Notes: generated by a model not told the origin, from the letters alone. Numbered from the stretch's first letter, positions 47,766 to 60,149 are shown. The stretch is 64,000 nucleotides of DNA from Epinephelus fuscoguttatus (GCF_011397635.1 NC_064756.1:36034633-36098632), one strand, 5' to 3'. Numbers and translations: made by a program.

Positions 47766-47828
47766 GGGTCTAGAACTGCGGGTCCAGATCTGCAGGTCTG
47801 AATCTGCGGTCTCCAGGTCTGCAGACAC
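47766..47828 (-). repeat. Right copy of the inverted repeat, upstream of the small gene's ATG
   Basis: Inverse of 46291-46345, with an extra 'tgcagatctggacc'-like segment. An 8-bp GTATGAGC occurs outside both copies (about 46272 and 47838), which could be a target-site duplication or chance. Confidence 0.7.
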
Positions 47829-47839
47829 ACCCTCCTCGT

Positions 47840-48410
47840 ATGAGCGCCAAGGCGTCAAGTTAGAGATAATAATGAACCAATATCTCCGGCAAGAACATTC
47901 AAAATAAAATACTCAAATTAGGAGGAGATCTTTGTGCGCAGTGTGGATACGGGAATAGAGATGTTACGTACAAACAGACGTAACCGCACTTTCTCCGTGA
48001 TGGTCACGTGATTCATTTTTTCCCCCCCATCAATACATATTGTCGCGATATTCCATCTTTGAAAGGTCGAGACTGAGCATTACCGTCCGGTGACATCACA
48101 AGCTGTAACATTACTTGGCTAACTTGTGTATTTTTCTTAGACATTACACCGCCCGTGTTCATTCTCTGAACGGTTCGGCCTGGTTGAGTAATCCCCGGAC
48201 AAGAAACGCACGGCCCGGGTTCTCAGTTTAAATCCTACCCAAGCTGTCGAGCGTTTATTTTCAGGGAAGTTGTCCCGGGTCAAACTAGCAACTTGGAAGC
48301 TGGTGTGGCACAAAATAGATCACGCAGCTTCTTGTAGACATCACAGTGCGTTTCTTTCCTCTTCCATCTCTAGTCTAGCGGGTCCGCAGACGTTAACGGT
48401 TGCAGGGACG
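47840..48410 (+). promoter_or_regulatory. Upstream region and 5' UTR of clns1a
   Basis: About 570 bp between the small gene (minus) and clns1a (plus), forming a divergent arrangement. GC content rises from about 48120. No TATA box is obvious. I did not find a discrete regulatory site to name. Confidence 0.35.
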
Positions 48411-51400
48411 ATGGTTTTACTGAAAAACCTCCGTCCTCCCACCGAGGGAGTTCGGCATGAGCAAGCTGACACCACAGCGGTGCTTGACGGCCAGAAGCTG
48501 GGCTGCGGCACGCTGTACGTCGCCGAAACGTAAGTGATGCACGTGGCGCTTATTTTTGTCTTTATACCCCCAGTTTTAGTTTAAGGTTAGTGTTTAATCT
48601 GATATGATCTCAATACTTTGTGCAGATATTGTGTTAAACGTGACCAATATGTAGGATAGCGACAACAATAACAGATACATGCCAGACAACATCGCCACCA
48701 CTGCTCTTGCTAACCACTTCCGGAGTAGACATTTTCAAAATAATGATTAGAAATTCATGTGGCTGGAAAAACAGATCATTTGCCACCCTGAAAGTCCTAT
48801 TAGAAATTTTACACTATCGTTCAAGGTACTGGCTCCTAATTTAAAACTTCATGCTTAAAAACAGGCACTGAATTTGAAATAAAGGTTTAACGTTTATGCA
48901 GCTATGGAAACTGTTCAGGACTTGTTTTGCATGCCTGGAAAAGTACCTAAAAAAAAAAGTGACATATTCAATTTTTGTTGGGGTCTTGCAACTGTGTCAT
49001 CACCCTCTATTTCCTGCCACTATCAAAAGCCTGTAAAAGCAGCTTTCATTATGTTTGTGCACCCTTTATGAACCAACAAATGTCAGCTTCACGTGTGTTT
49101 TCCTCTATGCAGGCGCCTGTCATGGTTTGACGGCTCAGGGATGGGTTTCGCCTTGGAATATCCCAACATCGGTCTGCATGCCATTTCCAGAGACGTCAGC
49201 GCTTACCCTCAAGAACACCTATATGTCATGGTCAATGGCAAACTCAAAGGTGACAGTGACGCATAGTGGAAAAAAAATTGTATTGTAGGATCAATCTATC
49301 AGTTTTTACTGTATGTCCTGATTTCTTGCTTAAGGTCAGTAGATAATGGTAGGTTTGTTATACCCACTACTAAAAGTTCCTTCTTCTAAACACATGTTTA
49401 ATTTATTCTTTGATGTCTGTATGTACCTGTTTGAACCCTTGTGCAGTAAAATATTTAGTTTCAAGTATGTTTCTTGAGGGAGTTTGTGGGTCTGTGAACT
49501 CAAAACACAGAAACTAAATATTTCCCTGCACAAGAATTCATACAGGTTCTTGTATGAGTACTTTCAATTTTTGTGTCACTGAAAGGTACCCGTGTGTAGA
49601 GTTTTATTCATGTATGTAAAAAACTGGACACCGTTATATGAACCACAGTGTGGCATAATGATTAATGTAAAACCAGAAAGGGAGGTTTCTAATTGCGTGT
49701 GTCACTCCTATGTTTTCACCCTCTGTCCTCGCAGGTGATAATGAGGCAGAAATGGCAGAGAAAGCAGCTGATGATGAAGGAGATGACAGCAGTGACAGCA
49801 GTGATGGGGATGATGATGAAGATGGACCAATCACAGAGATTCGGTTTGTGCCCAGCGACAAGGTGGCATGTGAGTGATCACACTGAGGACAAGGGTCAGA
49901 CTGATTCTGATCCTTTACTGGAAGATTTTTTTACTGCTTGAGCTGGGGTCATATTTTCATTCTAACCAGTTTTGGTAACATTCTAATGACTTAGTTACAG
50001 CTTATCATGCAAACCACACAAGTGATCAGATGGATTTTAAACTGCATTAATCATATTAGCAAAACCACAAATCCTAAGATAAAAACAAAGACAATTGTCT
50101 GAGTTACTGTCCATACTGGGAATGATAACAGTTAACCATTAATTGGTTAACAACAGATATCACTTTGTCTATACTATAGATTTATTTTGCTGCTCTTCAG
50201 TTTACTGCACTGCCCACGAACCAGAGGGGTATTCCAGGTAGGAGGTTCAACAAACTCTGAGTCTAACCCTGAACTCTGAGTTGATTTACCCTGAGATGGG
50301 AAACTCTGAGTTACCGGTTCCAGAACAGCTGATTTGAGTTAGTTCAGTCAACTCTGAGTATGTTCACTCTGAGTTAAGCCGTCAATAAAAAGCCATCATC
50401 AATGGAGTTCCGACTCCACGATTCACCATGGCAACAGGTAAATAAAAGACAGCGCCTCCATTTTAATCCAGTGGATGTAGAGATATCAATGCATGTGTAG
50501 CAGACGGTGCACATTTATCTTTAAAAGAAGAGCCTGAGTCAGAGCGAGGAAAGCGTAAATAAGTTAACCATAAAGTTAATTTAAAAAGTTTATTCATTTT
50601 ATCAGACTTACATTTCCTTAATGAAGATAAAGTGGTGGAATCTGACTGTGTTTCAGGCTGTAGATACATTACATTATATTAATAATATATAATAATATAT
50701 TTGTTAAGATTTAATCTGATGGGGAAAAACACAGGAGGCAGCAACTGAAAAATAGGAAGATTTAAAACATATAGGTCAGGCTATAGATCAAAGACATAAA
50801 GACATGACTGTAAACTTACAGTCTGACCCAGTAATAATATGTTTGGTGATTTGCACTTGAAAAGACATTGAGGTTAAAATACAGTAGATTTTAAAATGTT
50901 GCACATCTATTTGTATCTTGACTCAACAGCATTCAGTGACTTTATTTCAGCTACAAATGTAGTAAATTTAAAGACACTGAAATGCTGCACCATTGCTCAC
51001 TCAGAAATATTAACATATAATCCCCAATATTAGGCTATAGGAATTATGTTCCATCAGTGCGACCAATGACATCAGTGATAGAGATCATTAGTCATCGATA
51101 CTACGTGTCTAAAGCTTCATACCGATTTTTAAAATTTAAATAATTAGACCTACACATTATGTGCAACAAACATTTGGGAGCTGCTCTAACAGACTGACAG
51201 TCTGATCCTTGTGCAGTGTTATAAAAAATAATAAATATAAAAATGACAGAGGTTTGATTCTGAGCTGAGGATGAATTCTCGCTGTGTATTATTTTAATGT
51301 AAAGACAAAAACCGATGTTCAAAGAAATGATTGATGTGTATAAATTCAGTAACTTCAGACAGTCCTGAGTAACAAACTAATATCCAGCAGGATTTAGACT

Positions 51401-52098
51401 GTGACAGACAGTAAATCTCCGCTAATTAATGCACTTCCATACAAGCTTTGACACGGACTGAATGAATGAGGAAATGAAACAGCGTGTAAGAGGGAGGAGA
51501 CAGAGAAAAACTTAGGGTTTATTGAAGAAAACCTGTCAGCGAGCAGGTTATGTTCACAGAGTCTGTTACCATGGTGACTGACTCAGAGTTTCAGTTACCT
51601 CTCTTTCTGGAACGGATAACTCAGAGTTTCCCTCATCTCAGGGTTAACTTACTCTGAGTTTTAACATAACCCACTTTCTGGAATACCCCCCTGGTCTGGT
51701 TGGAGCTAGTTAGTTGCACACAACAATAACAACAACAGGAAGCATTGATTAGATAGATTTATTTTAATGTGGAATTTAAAAACACTCACAGTGTTGCTCA
51801 GCTGCATCATATTGCCTCTGGTATTCTTTGAGGTATTCTTTTAAACCATTTTAAACAGATTGTTCTCATTTTTACAGTTCTATATAGGTTTTACCTGTTG
51901 GAGGGACGTGGAGCTGCATGTAGAAAAAAAATAGCTGCATTAAAAATAGCATTTAGCCGTGTGGTGCGTGCACGGGCAAGCACTGCGTCAGTGGTCAGTA
52001 ACACATTGTTGGTTTGGTCTTTTCGTGGGTTCTTTGACAGTTAGAAAATCATAGGATATTATCAGCCTAATCATTGAAATTAAATTAAATTTAATTAA

Positions 52099-52145
<47 letters not shown>

Positions 52146-53738
52146 TATGCAGTGGAGTCCATGTTCTCAGCAATGTGTGAATGCCAGGCGCTGCACCCCG
52201 ACCCAGAAGACGACGACTCTGACAATGACTTTGAAGGAGAAGAGTACGACGTAGAGGAGGCTGGTGAGGGAAAAACGCATAAATACACACATGTACAGTG
52301 TTCATACAAACACACACACGCACACACACATTCTGTTGTCATCAGTCTATGAGCGACTTGTCAACAGTGTCATAAGATATTAACATGACAACTTCTTGTT
52401 GATTATGATGTTCTGATGTCTGATGATGTGATTAAAAAAAAAAAATGCAGCTTAGCAGCTTGGTAAAGACAGCAGTTCAAAATAAATGTAGGGACAGTGA
52501 TGAAAGAGAGCTGGTTTTGGCCATCTCTCTCCTTCTTTTGTCTTTATCCATTTTTACATCTTGTGTAAGCAGTTTTTCAGCAGACAGAATAATATAACAT
52601 GCTGTAGACGGAGTACAAAATGTTGACTCCGCTTCCTCCTCCTGTCTCTGTTTGTCTCTCCCTATTTGTTACCTGGACTCTTCGATTGCAGAGGCAGGTA
52701 AGATGTCCAGCAATCATCACTGCACAATTACACAACTAAAGTACTTCTGTTGAACCTTTATAAGACAAATTGTGTCCCTTGAGAATCAAACACAGAAGTA
52801 CAGAAAGTTGGCACTGAATGCTTTTTCTTATTCTTAAACCTCTAGTTTTATGTTAAAATACTGATTATTAATGCTAAATAGAGTTTATGTAAAGTTTTAC
52901 TGTATGGTCAATACCAAACACATTTCTGCTGTTATAACCACCGTCTCTCCTCCAACATTTAGAGCATGGCCATGCTGACATCCCGACATTTTACACCTGT
53001 GATGAGGGTCTGTCGGCACTCACGCAGGAGGGCCAGGCTACGCTGGAGAGGCTGGAGGGGATGTTAGCCCAGTCAGTCGCTCAGCAGTACCACATGGCTG
53101 GGGTGCGAACTGAAGAAACCAACGCTGAATTTGAAGGTTTGATTCACACAGCAGTCTCATGACAAAGAGAGTAAAGTCTCTCCCTGAGACTAAGATCATT
53201 TGGTTCTAAAACTAGTTCAGGTTCCTTTGATTAAAGTTAAACTAGGGCTTTCTCTTTTTGTTAAATATAAAGTTAACTTCTCCCTTACATTATCCAGTAA
53301 TTCACAAAGAGCGAAGACAGATTTGTGTAAATATACTACATCTGATGTGTATTTGTAATGTCTACAAAGAAAATACTTTACGGAATGGTGATGATTTGGG
53401 CTTTGTTGTGTTCTGTTAGACAAGTCTGCAGTGAAAATGAAAAACAAGCTAATTTCACAAGATCTTGTTTATGAGGTGTTGTTAAAATTGAATGTTTGTT
53501 GTTGACAGATGGTATGGAGGTGGATACAGCAGCAACGGAGGCTGGTCAGTTTGAGGACGCAGACGTCGATCACTGGTAACAACAACAGTGAGACTTAACA
53601 TGAAAAAAAGATTTCACAAACGGCAAAATAATAAACTCACAATGATGAAACCTCAAAAATATTTTCTTAAATAAAGTTGAATGTGACAGATCTTGAGCAG
53701 TCTGGTTAATACGTGTGTTATCTGACTCTTTCTGTAGA
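48411..53738 (+). CDS. clns1a: pICln, methylosome subunit / Sm-protein chaperone
   Basis: Cytosolic chaperone that delivers Sm proteins to the PRMT5 methylosome during snRNP assembly; first described as a chloride-current regulator. Exons: 48411-48529, 49113-49249, 49735-49869, 52153-52263, (optional 52692-52697), 52963-53136, 53509-53575, with the last stop base at 53738. Without the microexon 247 residues, with it 249; human is 237. Phases are compatible throughout. Strong matches to human: RLSWFDGSGMGFALEYP, EHLYVMVNGK, ITEIRFVPSDK, FSAMCECQALHPDPED, GEEYDVE, DIPTFYT, EGQATLERLEGML, YHMAGVRTE, DGMEVDT and the end GQFEDADVDH. The PH-like fold covers roughly residues 1-140, interrupted by an acidic serine-rich loop; acidic segments follow. 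The stop TGA is split by an intron. If that intron is retained the protein ends in one extra W. Confidence 0.95.
50221..51694. mobile_element. 1.47-kb inverted-repeat DNA element in clns1a intron 3
   Basis: Ends CCAGAGGGGTATTCCAG and (reverse) CCAGGGGGGTATTCCAG. Subterminal regions on both sides are filled with 'aactctgagtt' and 'taaccctgagat' motifs in inverse orientation. The centre (50460-51480) is AT-rich with no transposase I can read. Superfamily is not clear to me. It accounts for much of the large intron 3. Confidence 0.75.
52101..52144 (+). repeat. (TG)22 microsatellite at the clns1a exon 4 acceptor
   Basis: TG repeat ends 8 nt before the exon 4 boundary (52153), with only 'atatgcag' between. 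Confidence 0.95.
52692..52697 (+). CDS. clns1a: Possible 6-nt microexon of clns1a
   Basis: AGGCAG is flanked by 'gattgcag' and 'gtaagatg', both good splice sites, in the intron between exons 4 and 5. Inclusion keeps frame and adds Glu-Ala in the acidic linker before EHGHADIP; skipping is also in frame and gives a linker length closer to human. Confidence 0.4.
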
Positions 53739-53997
53739 TGGGAGCAATCTCAGCAGCCAATCAAAGCACCAGTGTTGCGTCATGGGATTGGAGAAGAGGA
53801 CAACAGCACTTCTTTAAGGCTCTCAGCTCTGACTTATACTCTCTTGTCAAACAAAAAAATGTTCCCATGTAAGTCATCTCACTAGGCTTTTGTAACTTTC
53901 TACATTTTCTCTTATGTGCTGCATTGAAGCTCACTGTTGTATTGTTTTGTTGTTTTTCTGCTTACCATCATCTCTACTAATTTGTCCAAGTCGTATG

Positions 53998-54192
53998 AAT
54001 AAAGTGTGTTGTACACAGCAAAGTCAGCTACTGTAGACTATTGAGATGCAGCCGCACATACCCAGATGCTGTTGTTGACTAAAAAAAGAAAAAAAAAAAA
54101 ACACTGAGTTTCTGTTTGTACCTAATGACCAATTTAATATCTGATTTTCCTGCCAAGGAGAAGAAATATCTTTGTATGAAGTTGTCAATAAA
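53998..54192 (+). terminator. Two candidate clns1a poly(A) signals
   Basis: AATAAA at 53998-54003 and at 54187-54192, 260 and 450 nt into the last exon. Either could be used. Confidence 0.55.
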
Positions 54193-54239
54193 TGCATAGT
54201 TTTTGTATGAGTTTTTTTTTCCTTGTGATCTGTTAAAGA

Positions 54240-54515
54240 AGCAGTGTGTAGGATTTATTGGCATCTAGCGGTTAAGGATTGCAGATTGCACTCAGCAGAA
54301 ACTTCTCCCATGTGCCAAACACGATATCCCAGTTAGGATTCCTTCTGTGATCACTGTTCAGGAGTTTTTTTACCATGATCCGAATTATCCTCAGAGGTCT
54401 CTTCCTCCCCAAAACAAACGGTCCAGGTGATTAAAACCAGTAAATACACTGAATAAAGCATCTTCACGTCACAAATCAGTGTTTCTCTGACACTGTTTGG
54501 CTCGTTGCAGGAAGA
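54240..54515 (+). repeat. Copy of the 870-1445 repeat family
   Basis: Shares 'ttggcatctagcgg', 'cagaggtctcttcctccccaaaacaaac', 'caggtgattaaaacc' and 'acaaatcagtgtttctctgacactg' with the left-end repeat. It lies in the spacer between the converging clns1a and aqp11. Confidence 0.6.
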
Positions 54516-55494
54516 GAAAGATTCAGATGTTGAATCTCATTTCTCTGTCAATTATCTAATCAAGAAAGTGTTTAAGCTCTACTGAGCACCATTTAGAAAT
54601 TAAAATAAACCATCAATCAGATAATGAATCTTATATCAAAATGGGGTCCAACAAAATACTGAATCCACAGTTCAAAATGCCTTTCCAGTTTTTACAGAGA
54701 ATTCAAAGGCACAGACCTGTGTACAGTTCATTACTACACTGTGCTTGGCTCTGGAATGTCATTAAATATAAACATGAATTACATATGTATGTACAATAAC
54801 ACTAACTTTTCTCAGATGAGTGTTATACAAATAAAGGCAAGGCTCATTATGCTAAGATCATCCAATTCTCAAATTTCCATCAGGCCTATAAATGTTTCAG
54901 TTTATAATTAGTTAATTAGCTTAAGTATAATATTTAACAAAAAACCTTGGATCAATGTATACTATTGCAATTACAAGACTTGTTTGCAGGACTTGACACT
55001 GACATGCTGTAATCTGCCTTACGATCATGCAAGAACAAGGCATACTCTTTTGTTAGCTACTGAAACTGACTGATATTTTAGTAACAGAAATTGATGTTTC
55101 CCATGTGTTGTGTGAACAGTTGTGGGGGTGATACTGGTTCTGGTTAGAGATCCCCCCAAAAATGTTGAAATGTCTAAAATGTTTAAATCAGACGAGTGTA
55201 TACTGCATAGCAATTGGTTTTAGTGTTTGATCAACCACCTTGTAAAGTAAAACTTGGCTGATCAATTTCTGCATGCCTTGTTTATGAGATTTAGCCTACA
55301 AAAACACTAAATGAGTTAAGTTTTCTGTTTAGCTTCTAAGATGTGCTCTTGAGGTCTTGAAGTCTTTAGAAAAGTGCATATAAGTGCTGTACTTTTTCCT
55401 AATGTGTGATGACTGAAATCAGCTGCAGGTTAACAGTCTGTCAGTAACAACATCTTCACATGTACTCTGGGTTATAAACGCTGTCTGGCAATGC
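54516..55494. other. Convergent spacer and presumed aqp11 3' UTR
   Basis: AT-rich. No coding similarity. I did not find a clear minus-strand AATAAA outside the repeat at 54240-54515, where one occurs near 54255. Confidence 0.4.
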
Positions 55495-58400
55495 TCATGT
55501 CCTCTTCTTAGTCTCCAGGGGGAGATGGAGAGACGGTGATTTCCTTGACAGCAGAGGGACGAGTTTATCAAACAACAGCACTGAGCTCATCATACCTGGA
55601 AGAGCCAAAGTATAAAAGAGGAGATGAAGAAGAGGAAAAAGTATATTTTTATGTTTGGAAAGATTTAATTTACTTAAAGAAAATAAACTTTTAATTTGGT
55701 AGATAAGGGCAATTTGCAAAGAGCCTTGCAGCTTCAAAATAGACATTTTACACCTCTAATATTTCACTGTCATACATTTGAATGTGAGTCAGTGAAGATA
55801 TACATGAAAGTAAATTTACTCAGGTACAATTTCGAGGTACATGTGTATTTCCATTTTGTTCTACTTTATACTTCTTTAACTCTACTACATCACAGAGGCA
55901 AATATTGTACATTCTACTCCACTACATTTATTTTATAACTTTAGTTAGTTTGCAGATTCAGAATATTAATTCAAAATATTAATCAACAAACTCATGTATT
56001 ATATTTAGTATATTAAGTAATTAAAATGAACACCTTTACCAGCTGCAACATTATAATGATAAAGACATTAATATATATTAGTTATAATACAGTAATACTA
56101 TAACATTCTGAGAGAGTATTAGTACATGGTAGAATTGTTACTTTTATTGAAGTATAAGATGTCAGTACTTTTTCCACCACTGACAATCTGTATGCGAAGC
56201 AAACTGCTTAATAAAATTAGTTTAATAAGTACAGTATTTCCGTCTGGAACAGTGGCGGACTATCTGAGGGGCAGGACCGAAAACTCAATTAATCAAATTC
56301 AGAATTTTATACTGTAAAAAAACAAAAGATGTGTAATAGTCTTGAAACACAAATATTTTCCTTACTCTCTTTTCTTTTTTTTCCCATACTTATCCAGAGC
56401 CAGAAATCTCAAAAATAAAATTCTATACTTTTCCATACTGCATAGGGACCCTAAATTTACTAATGTTACTCCCTACAATGGACTAGAAAAAATATTTAAG
56501 ACCTTTTTAAATTAATTAATTTGTTTTTGAGAAATCTCAGTGTTTAAGACTTTTTCAGGCTTGCAGATACCCTGATATCAGTGTGCATCAATGGGTCTTA
56601 CCCAACAGCGGGCCGAGCCAGTAGACCAGGCAGTACTCCAGGAAGGAGTTTCCACTGCAGGGGAACTGTGTGGAGAAGGCCAACGCAGGGTTAAACACTG
56701 CTCCTGTCAAACTGCCACCTGCACACACACACAAACACACACATATATTAATGAACTTTTAAAAGCCAAAAATTGCAGCCACTGTTCTCTCATTTACAAG
56801 TTTTAAATAAACAAGTTGAAGATGTACAGTGGCATTACGATTTATATGTATTATATGTGGTAAAGAAAAGATGGGCAAGAAAGAAACCAGTTTTAATCAC
56901 ATTGTTGCTAAGTGCTGAGCTCACTTACAAATTCTCAGTGTTGACCCATTCAGTGTTCCTCGTTTATTTTATTATCCTGGCCAAAAAAAACTACTGACAG
57001 TTCTTTGACAACAGCTAAAGGGGTTGTGATTGGTCAGATTGTTGATAAGCTTCAAGAAACTTTGTGGTTGTGCACTTTAGGAAATTTCATCACAGATGTA
57101 ATTAGATAGTCATCAGATGGTGAGTTCTGAGAAGAGGACATCTTTGAGGTTTATGTATAAACACTGTTACACAAGGTAAATAATGCACACATCAGGCCCT
57201 TCAGCATCACTTACTGGGTGTAACATACTGAATGGCTGTTTTTAGTTCACATAAATGTATTAGTTTGTGTATTGTAATGTACAGGCCCAGCTTCATATAT
57301 TTCACACATTTGGGCATCAGCAGGCCTCTAAGATTTCATCTGCATAAAGCCACTGCAGTCATAGTATCTACACCAGTGATACTCACGGTCCTGGCCTAGG
57401 GTGCTGGGTGGCCTGCAAACCATTTTCTGAGTCACAATAAAAATAAACTGATTCACACTGGAAATTATTTTGTACTTTGAATGTAATTAAGGAACCAGAG
57501 TTAATAAAAAAGAAATAGTGCTGGGGAGGTTCCCATACTAAGCTCCAAATGTCTTCAAATCCTTCAAACACAACTGCATACACCTTCACTGGCAGGGCTG
57601 CACTTTATTAGTTGGCCCCTGCTTCCTGTCATTTTGCAAAAGTGGCAAAGCAAGGTAAGTATCACAGATCTACACCTTCACCACAAAGAGAAAACACATG
57701 ATTACACACTAAAGAGATGCCTAACAAATCTCAAATATTTCATTTGTTCTGTGTTTTTTACAAGTTAGAAACTGAGGAAACTGTACCGCATGAAATCAGA
57801 GACCTGCATGTGCCAATGAGCAAGACACGGAATCTCAGACTCTCATTGGCTGCCTTTGTACATTATCATATCAGTAACACTGGACTTGGGATGTATCTAA
57901 CCTATTAGTACACATAAAATCAATTAATCACGTTACGTTAAAATAAACAACAGAATAGAGTAAAAGCACGGTCATACCTGCATACACTACTGTTGCAATA
58001 ACCGCAGCCACCGCGTGCACGCGGTATTTCGCCTCCACCGATCGCGTGTGCGTTATAGCAGTCTGAACTGCAAAAGAGCACGCGAGCTCCACGGCAGCGG
58101 CCTTGAGCAGTGGAACGTGAATGGGGCTGATGCACCGGTAACCGAGCAGCTTATGCCGCACATGCAGTCCCGACAACCCAATACCCCAAATCACCGGCAC
58201 TGCAAATCGCGCTGCGGCAGCCGCGGCGAACTGGCAGGCAATCCGCAGCAGGGCGCATCCGCCTGAAAACTTCGCATGGTAGGCGTGCTCGAGCGCACCG
58301 GAGGGGTTCCCAGTGGCCCCGTTGAAGGTGAACCCGTGAACAACGGCCGCCAGGTACGTCAAGGTGAGCGCGAGCTGAGGCTCGATCCCGCCCACCTCAG

Positions 58401-58575
58401 ACAGCAGCTTTAGCTCGTGCGTGCAGCAGCACAGCTGGAAGGTGGACACGAGCTCCATGGCGTACACAGCAAGCCCGGTATTCGCAAGGGCCCTGCTCAA
58501 CAACCTGCGGGTCGCATCGCTCATCGCGACGATCCCCACTAGCATCGACAGAGACACCGCCACGTCTGCAGTCAT
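55495..58575 (-). CDS. aqp11: Aquaporin 11 (three exons)
   Basis: Superaquaporin of intracellular, mainly ER, membranes, transporting water, glycerol and peroxide in mammals. Exons on minus: 58575-57978, 56718-56602, 55595-55495; 816 nt, 271 residues, the same length as human AQP11. Phases fit. Hallmarks: TFQLCCCTHELKLLSE near residue 45, a first pore motif NPS at 90-92 (human NPC), and the second motif TGAVFNPALAFS with NPA at 209-211. C220 is at the place of the conserved cysteine (C227 in mammals) nine residues after the A of NPA. Six hydrophobic segments plus two half-helices are plausible. The C-terminus is ETKKRT, a KKXX-type ER-retrieval signal. Start chosen at the ATG 58575 because the longer frame upstream begins with GTG only. 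The gene converges on clns1a. Confidence 0.93.
55800..56185 (+). repeat. Dispersed teleost repeat in aqp11 intron 2
   Basis: Opposite-orientation relative of 15150-15665: 'gtaaatttactcaggtac', 'cacagaggcaaatattgtacattctactccactacattta', closing with 'tactttttccaccactgac'. Confidence 0.6.
56720..57977. other. aqp11 intron 1, no gene seen
   Basis: 1.26 kb without recognisable coding or repeat content, apart from a GT-rich tract (56720-56745, read on minus) directly before exon 2. Confidence 0.5.
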
Positions 58576-60149
58576 GTTCGCGGCTGGTCTGAGCTCTCGG
58601 ATTGTCTGTGTCACTAACAGACTCCGTTGTGTGCACCCAGCTGCTGATGCCTCTTCCCTGGACTCTGGTCTCTGTCTGTCGTTTGATCTCGCTTCCTCTG
58701 GCGGATGTAAAGCTCGGCCAAGCCGGGCTGCTGCTGTATCCCGGAGGATGTGGGTCCAACTGGGAGCAAATAAGCTTCAGTCCCATTAGCTCACATGGTG
58801 CGGAAGTGGCTAAACTCCGCAATTTTCCTCCTCCACCACCTCCTACTGTGGCTTTCATATGTGCAGACATAGGCTACATTCAGATGTGGACATGTAGAAG
58901 CACAGAACATGGAGAGGGAGTTGAGAATCATTATGTCAGTATTTTTCTGGCAGGTATAAACACATTAGCATGTTAACACAACAATTCTCATAACATGAAT
59001 GTTGAGTTACATTAAATGTTTGGGAGCTATAATTCAATTTCCTGATATTCTCGGCTTTTACCTCGACAGCATGCGCTATCCTGCACCTGGCCTGAGTGTG
59101 TGCACACTTTTCTGTAACCTTTATTTAGTGCAATTAGAAAACTAAAAATCTTATAGCATAGATCTATGTCTGTGAGAATCAGAGCAAAGAGCAACACAGA
59201 CAAAAGACAGTGAAATCGAACAGCACCCAGCTGCTGATTTAAATAGGCTACTAGGCTATCTGAACCCCAGAACCCGTCGGTGGGTGTCAAAGGCATGTTC
59301 TCTTTAAAAATCGCTCACATCACACCATTTATCATGGCCAGAAACTGTATAAACGGAATTATAGTTGAATTTTCAAATATTGGCTCCAATACCTATTTGG
59401 TCAAAATATATTGACTACAAAAAGGGCTGTTAATGGTGGAGGGAGGGTCATGCATTTTCCCATTTTCCCCAGTCACTCAGGGAGGCTCAAGGAAAAATAT
59501 TTCACCCTTCAGGGAGAGTCTACACCCTCCTCGTCTAATAAAAAACAGAACTAATAAACCCTAAGCATGCACCTGTTTGTAACAAAGAATTATATTTTGC
59601 ATGTAACAAATTTTCTCTTGAGTCATGTGTGCATTGTCCCCAGGTGTACATTGAGGCTCTTGTTTGTAAGCAATAAATAATCCTTTGGAATAAGAGACAA
59701 AGATGGATATTGTGTTTGAGTATTTTATTTCTTTTCATCTCACCCTAACTAAACACAATAGGTTTTCTGTTTCTCATGACATCAGTCAACATCAATATCC
59801 ATCCTGTTAGGACGGGGATCCAAAAAAATACGCAACATAGACCAACACACTTTAACTGTCAGAGCAAGAGGAGAACAGGCTTATATCCATCGATTGCAAG
59901 AAATCTGATGATAGTGGGAATGTAGAAAAGAGGGAGGAGATGTGAAGGAGAGCAGAGGCAAAAGGAGAATAATACAAGAAGGCATTAAGAGAGGAAGATC
60001 TGGAGTTACCACCTTGTGGTTGTATGTCTTCACAAACATCCATGTCTGTTCAGACTCATATGTAGACATAACAGTTGACAATGCTTCAAATGTTGCTGGA
60101 AAGGTGCTACATATTGTAAAATGCGGATGCTTCACGCACATCTTCAACC
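58576..60149. other. Upstream region of aqp11, no gene seen
   Basis: The first 250 bp next to the start codon are GC-rich and likely contain the aqp11 promoter. Further right the sequence is AT-rich with no gene or clear repeat. Confidence 0.45.

Noticed and set aside
58576..58614. Longer N-terminus of Aqp11
   Set aside because: The extension begins with GTG (not ATG); the first ATG in frame is 58575.
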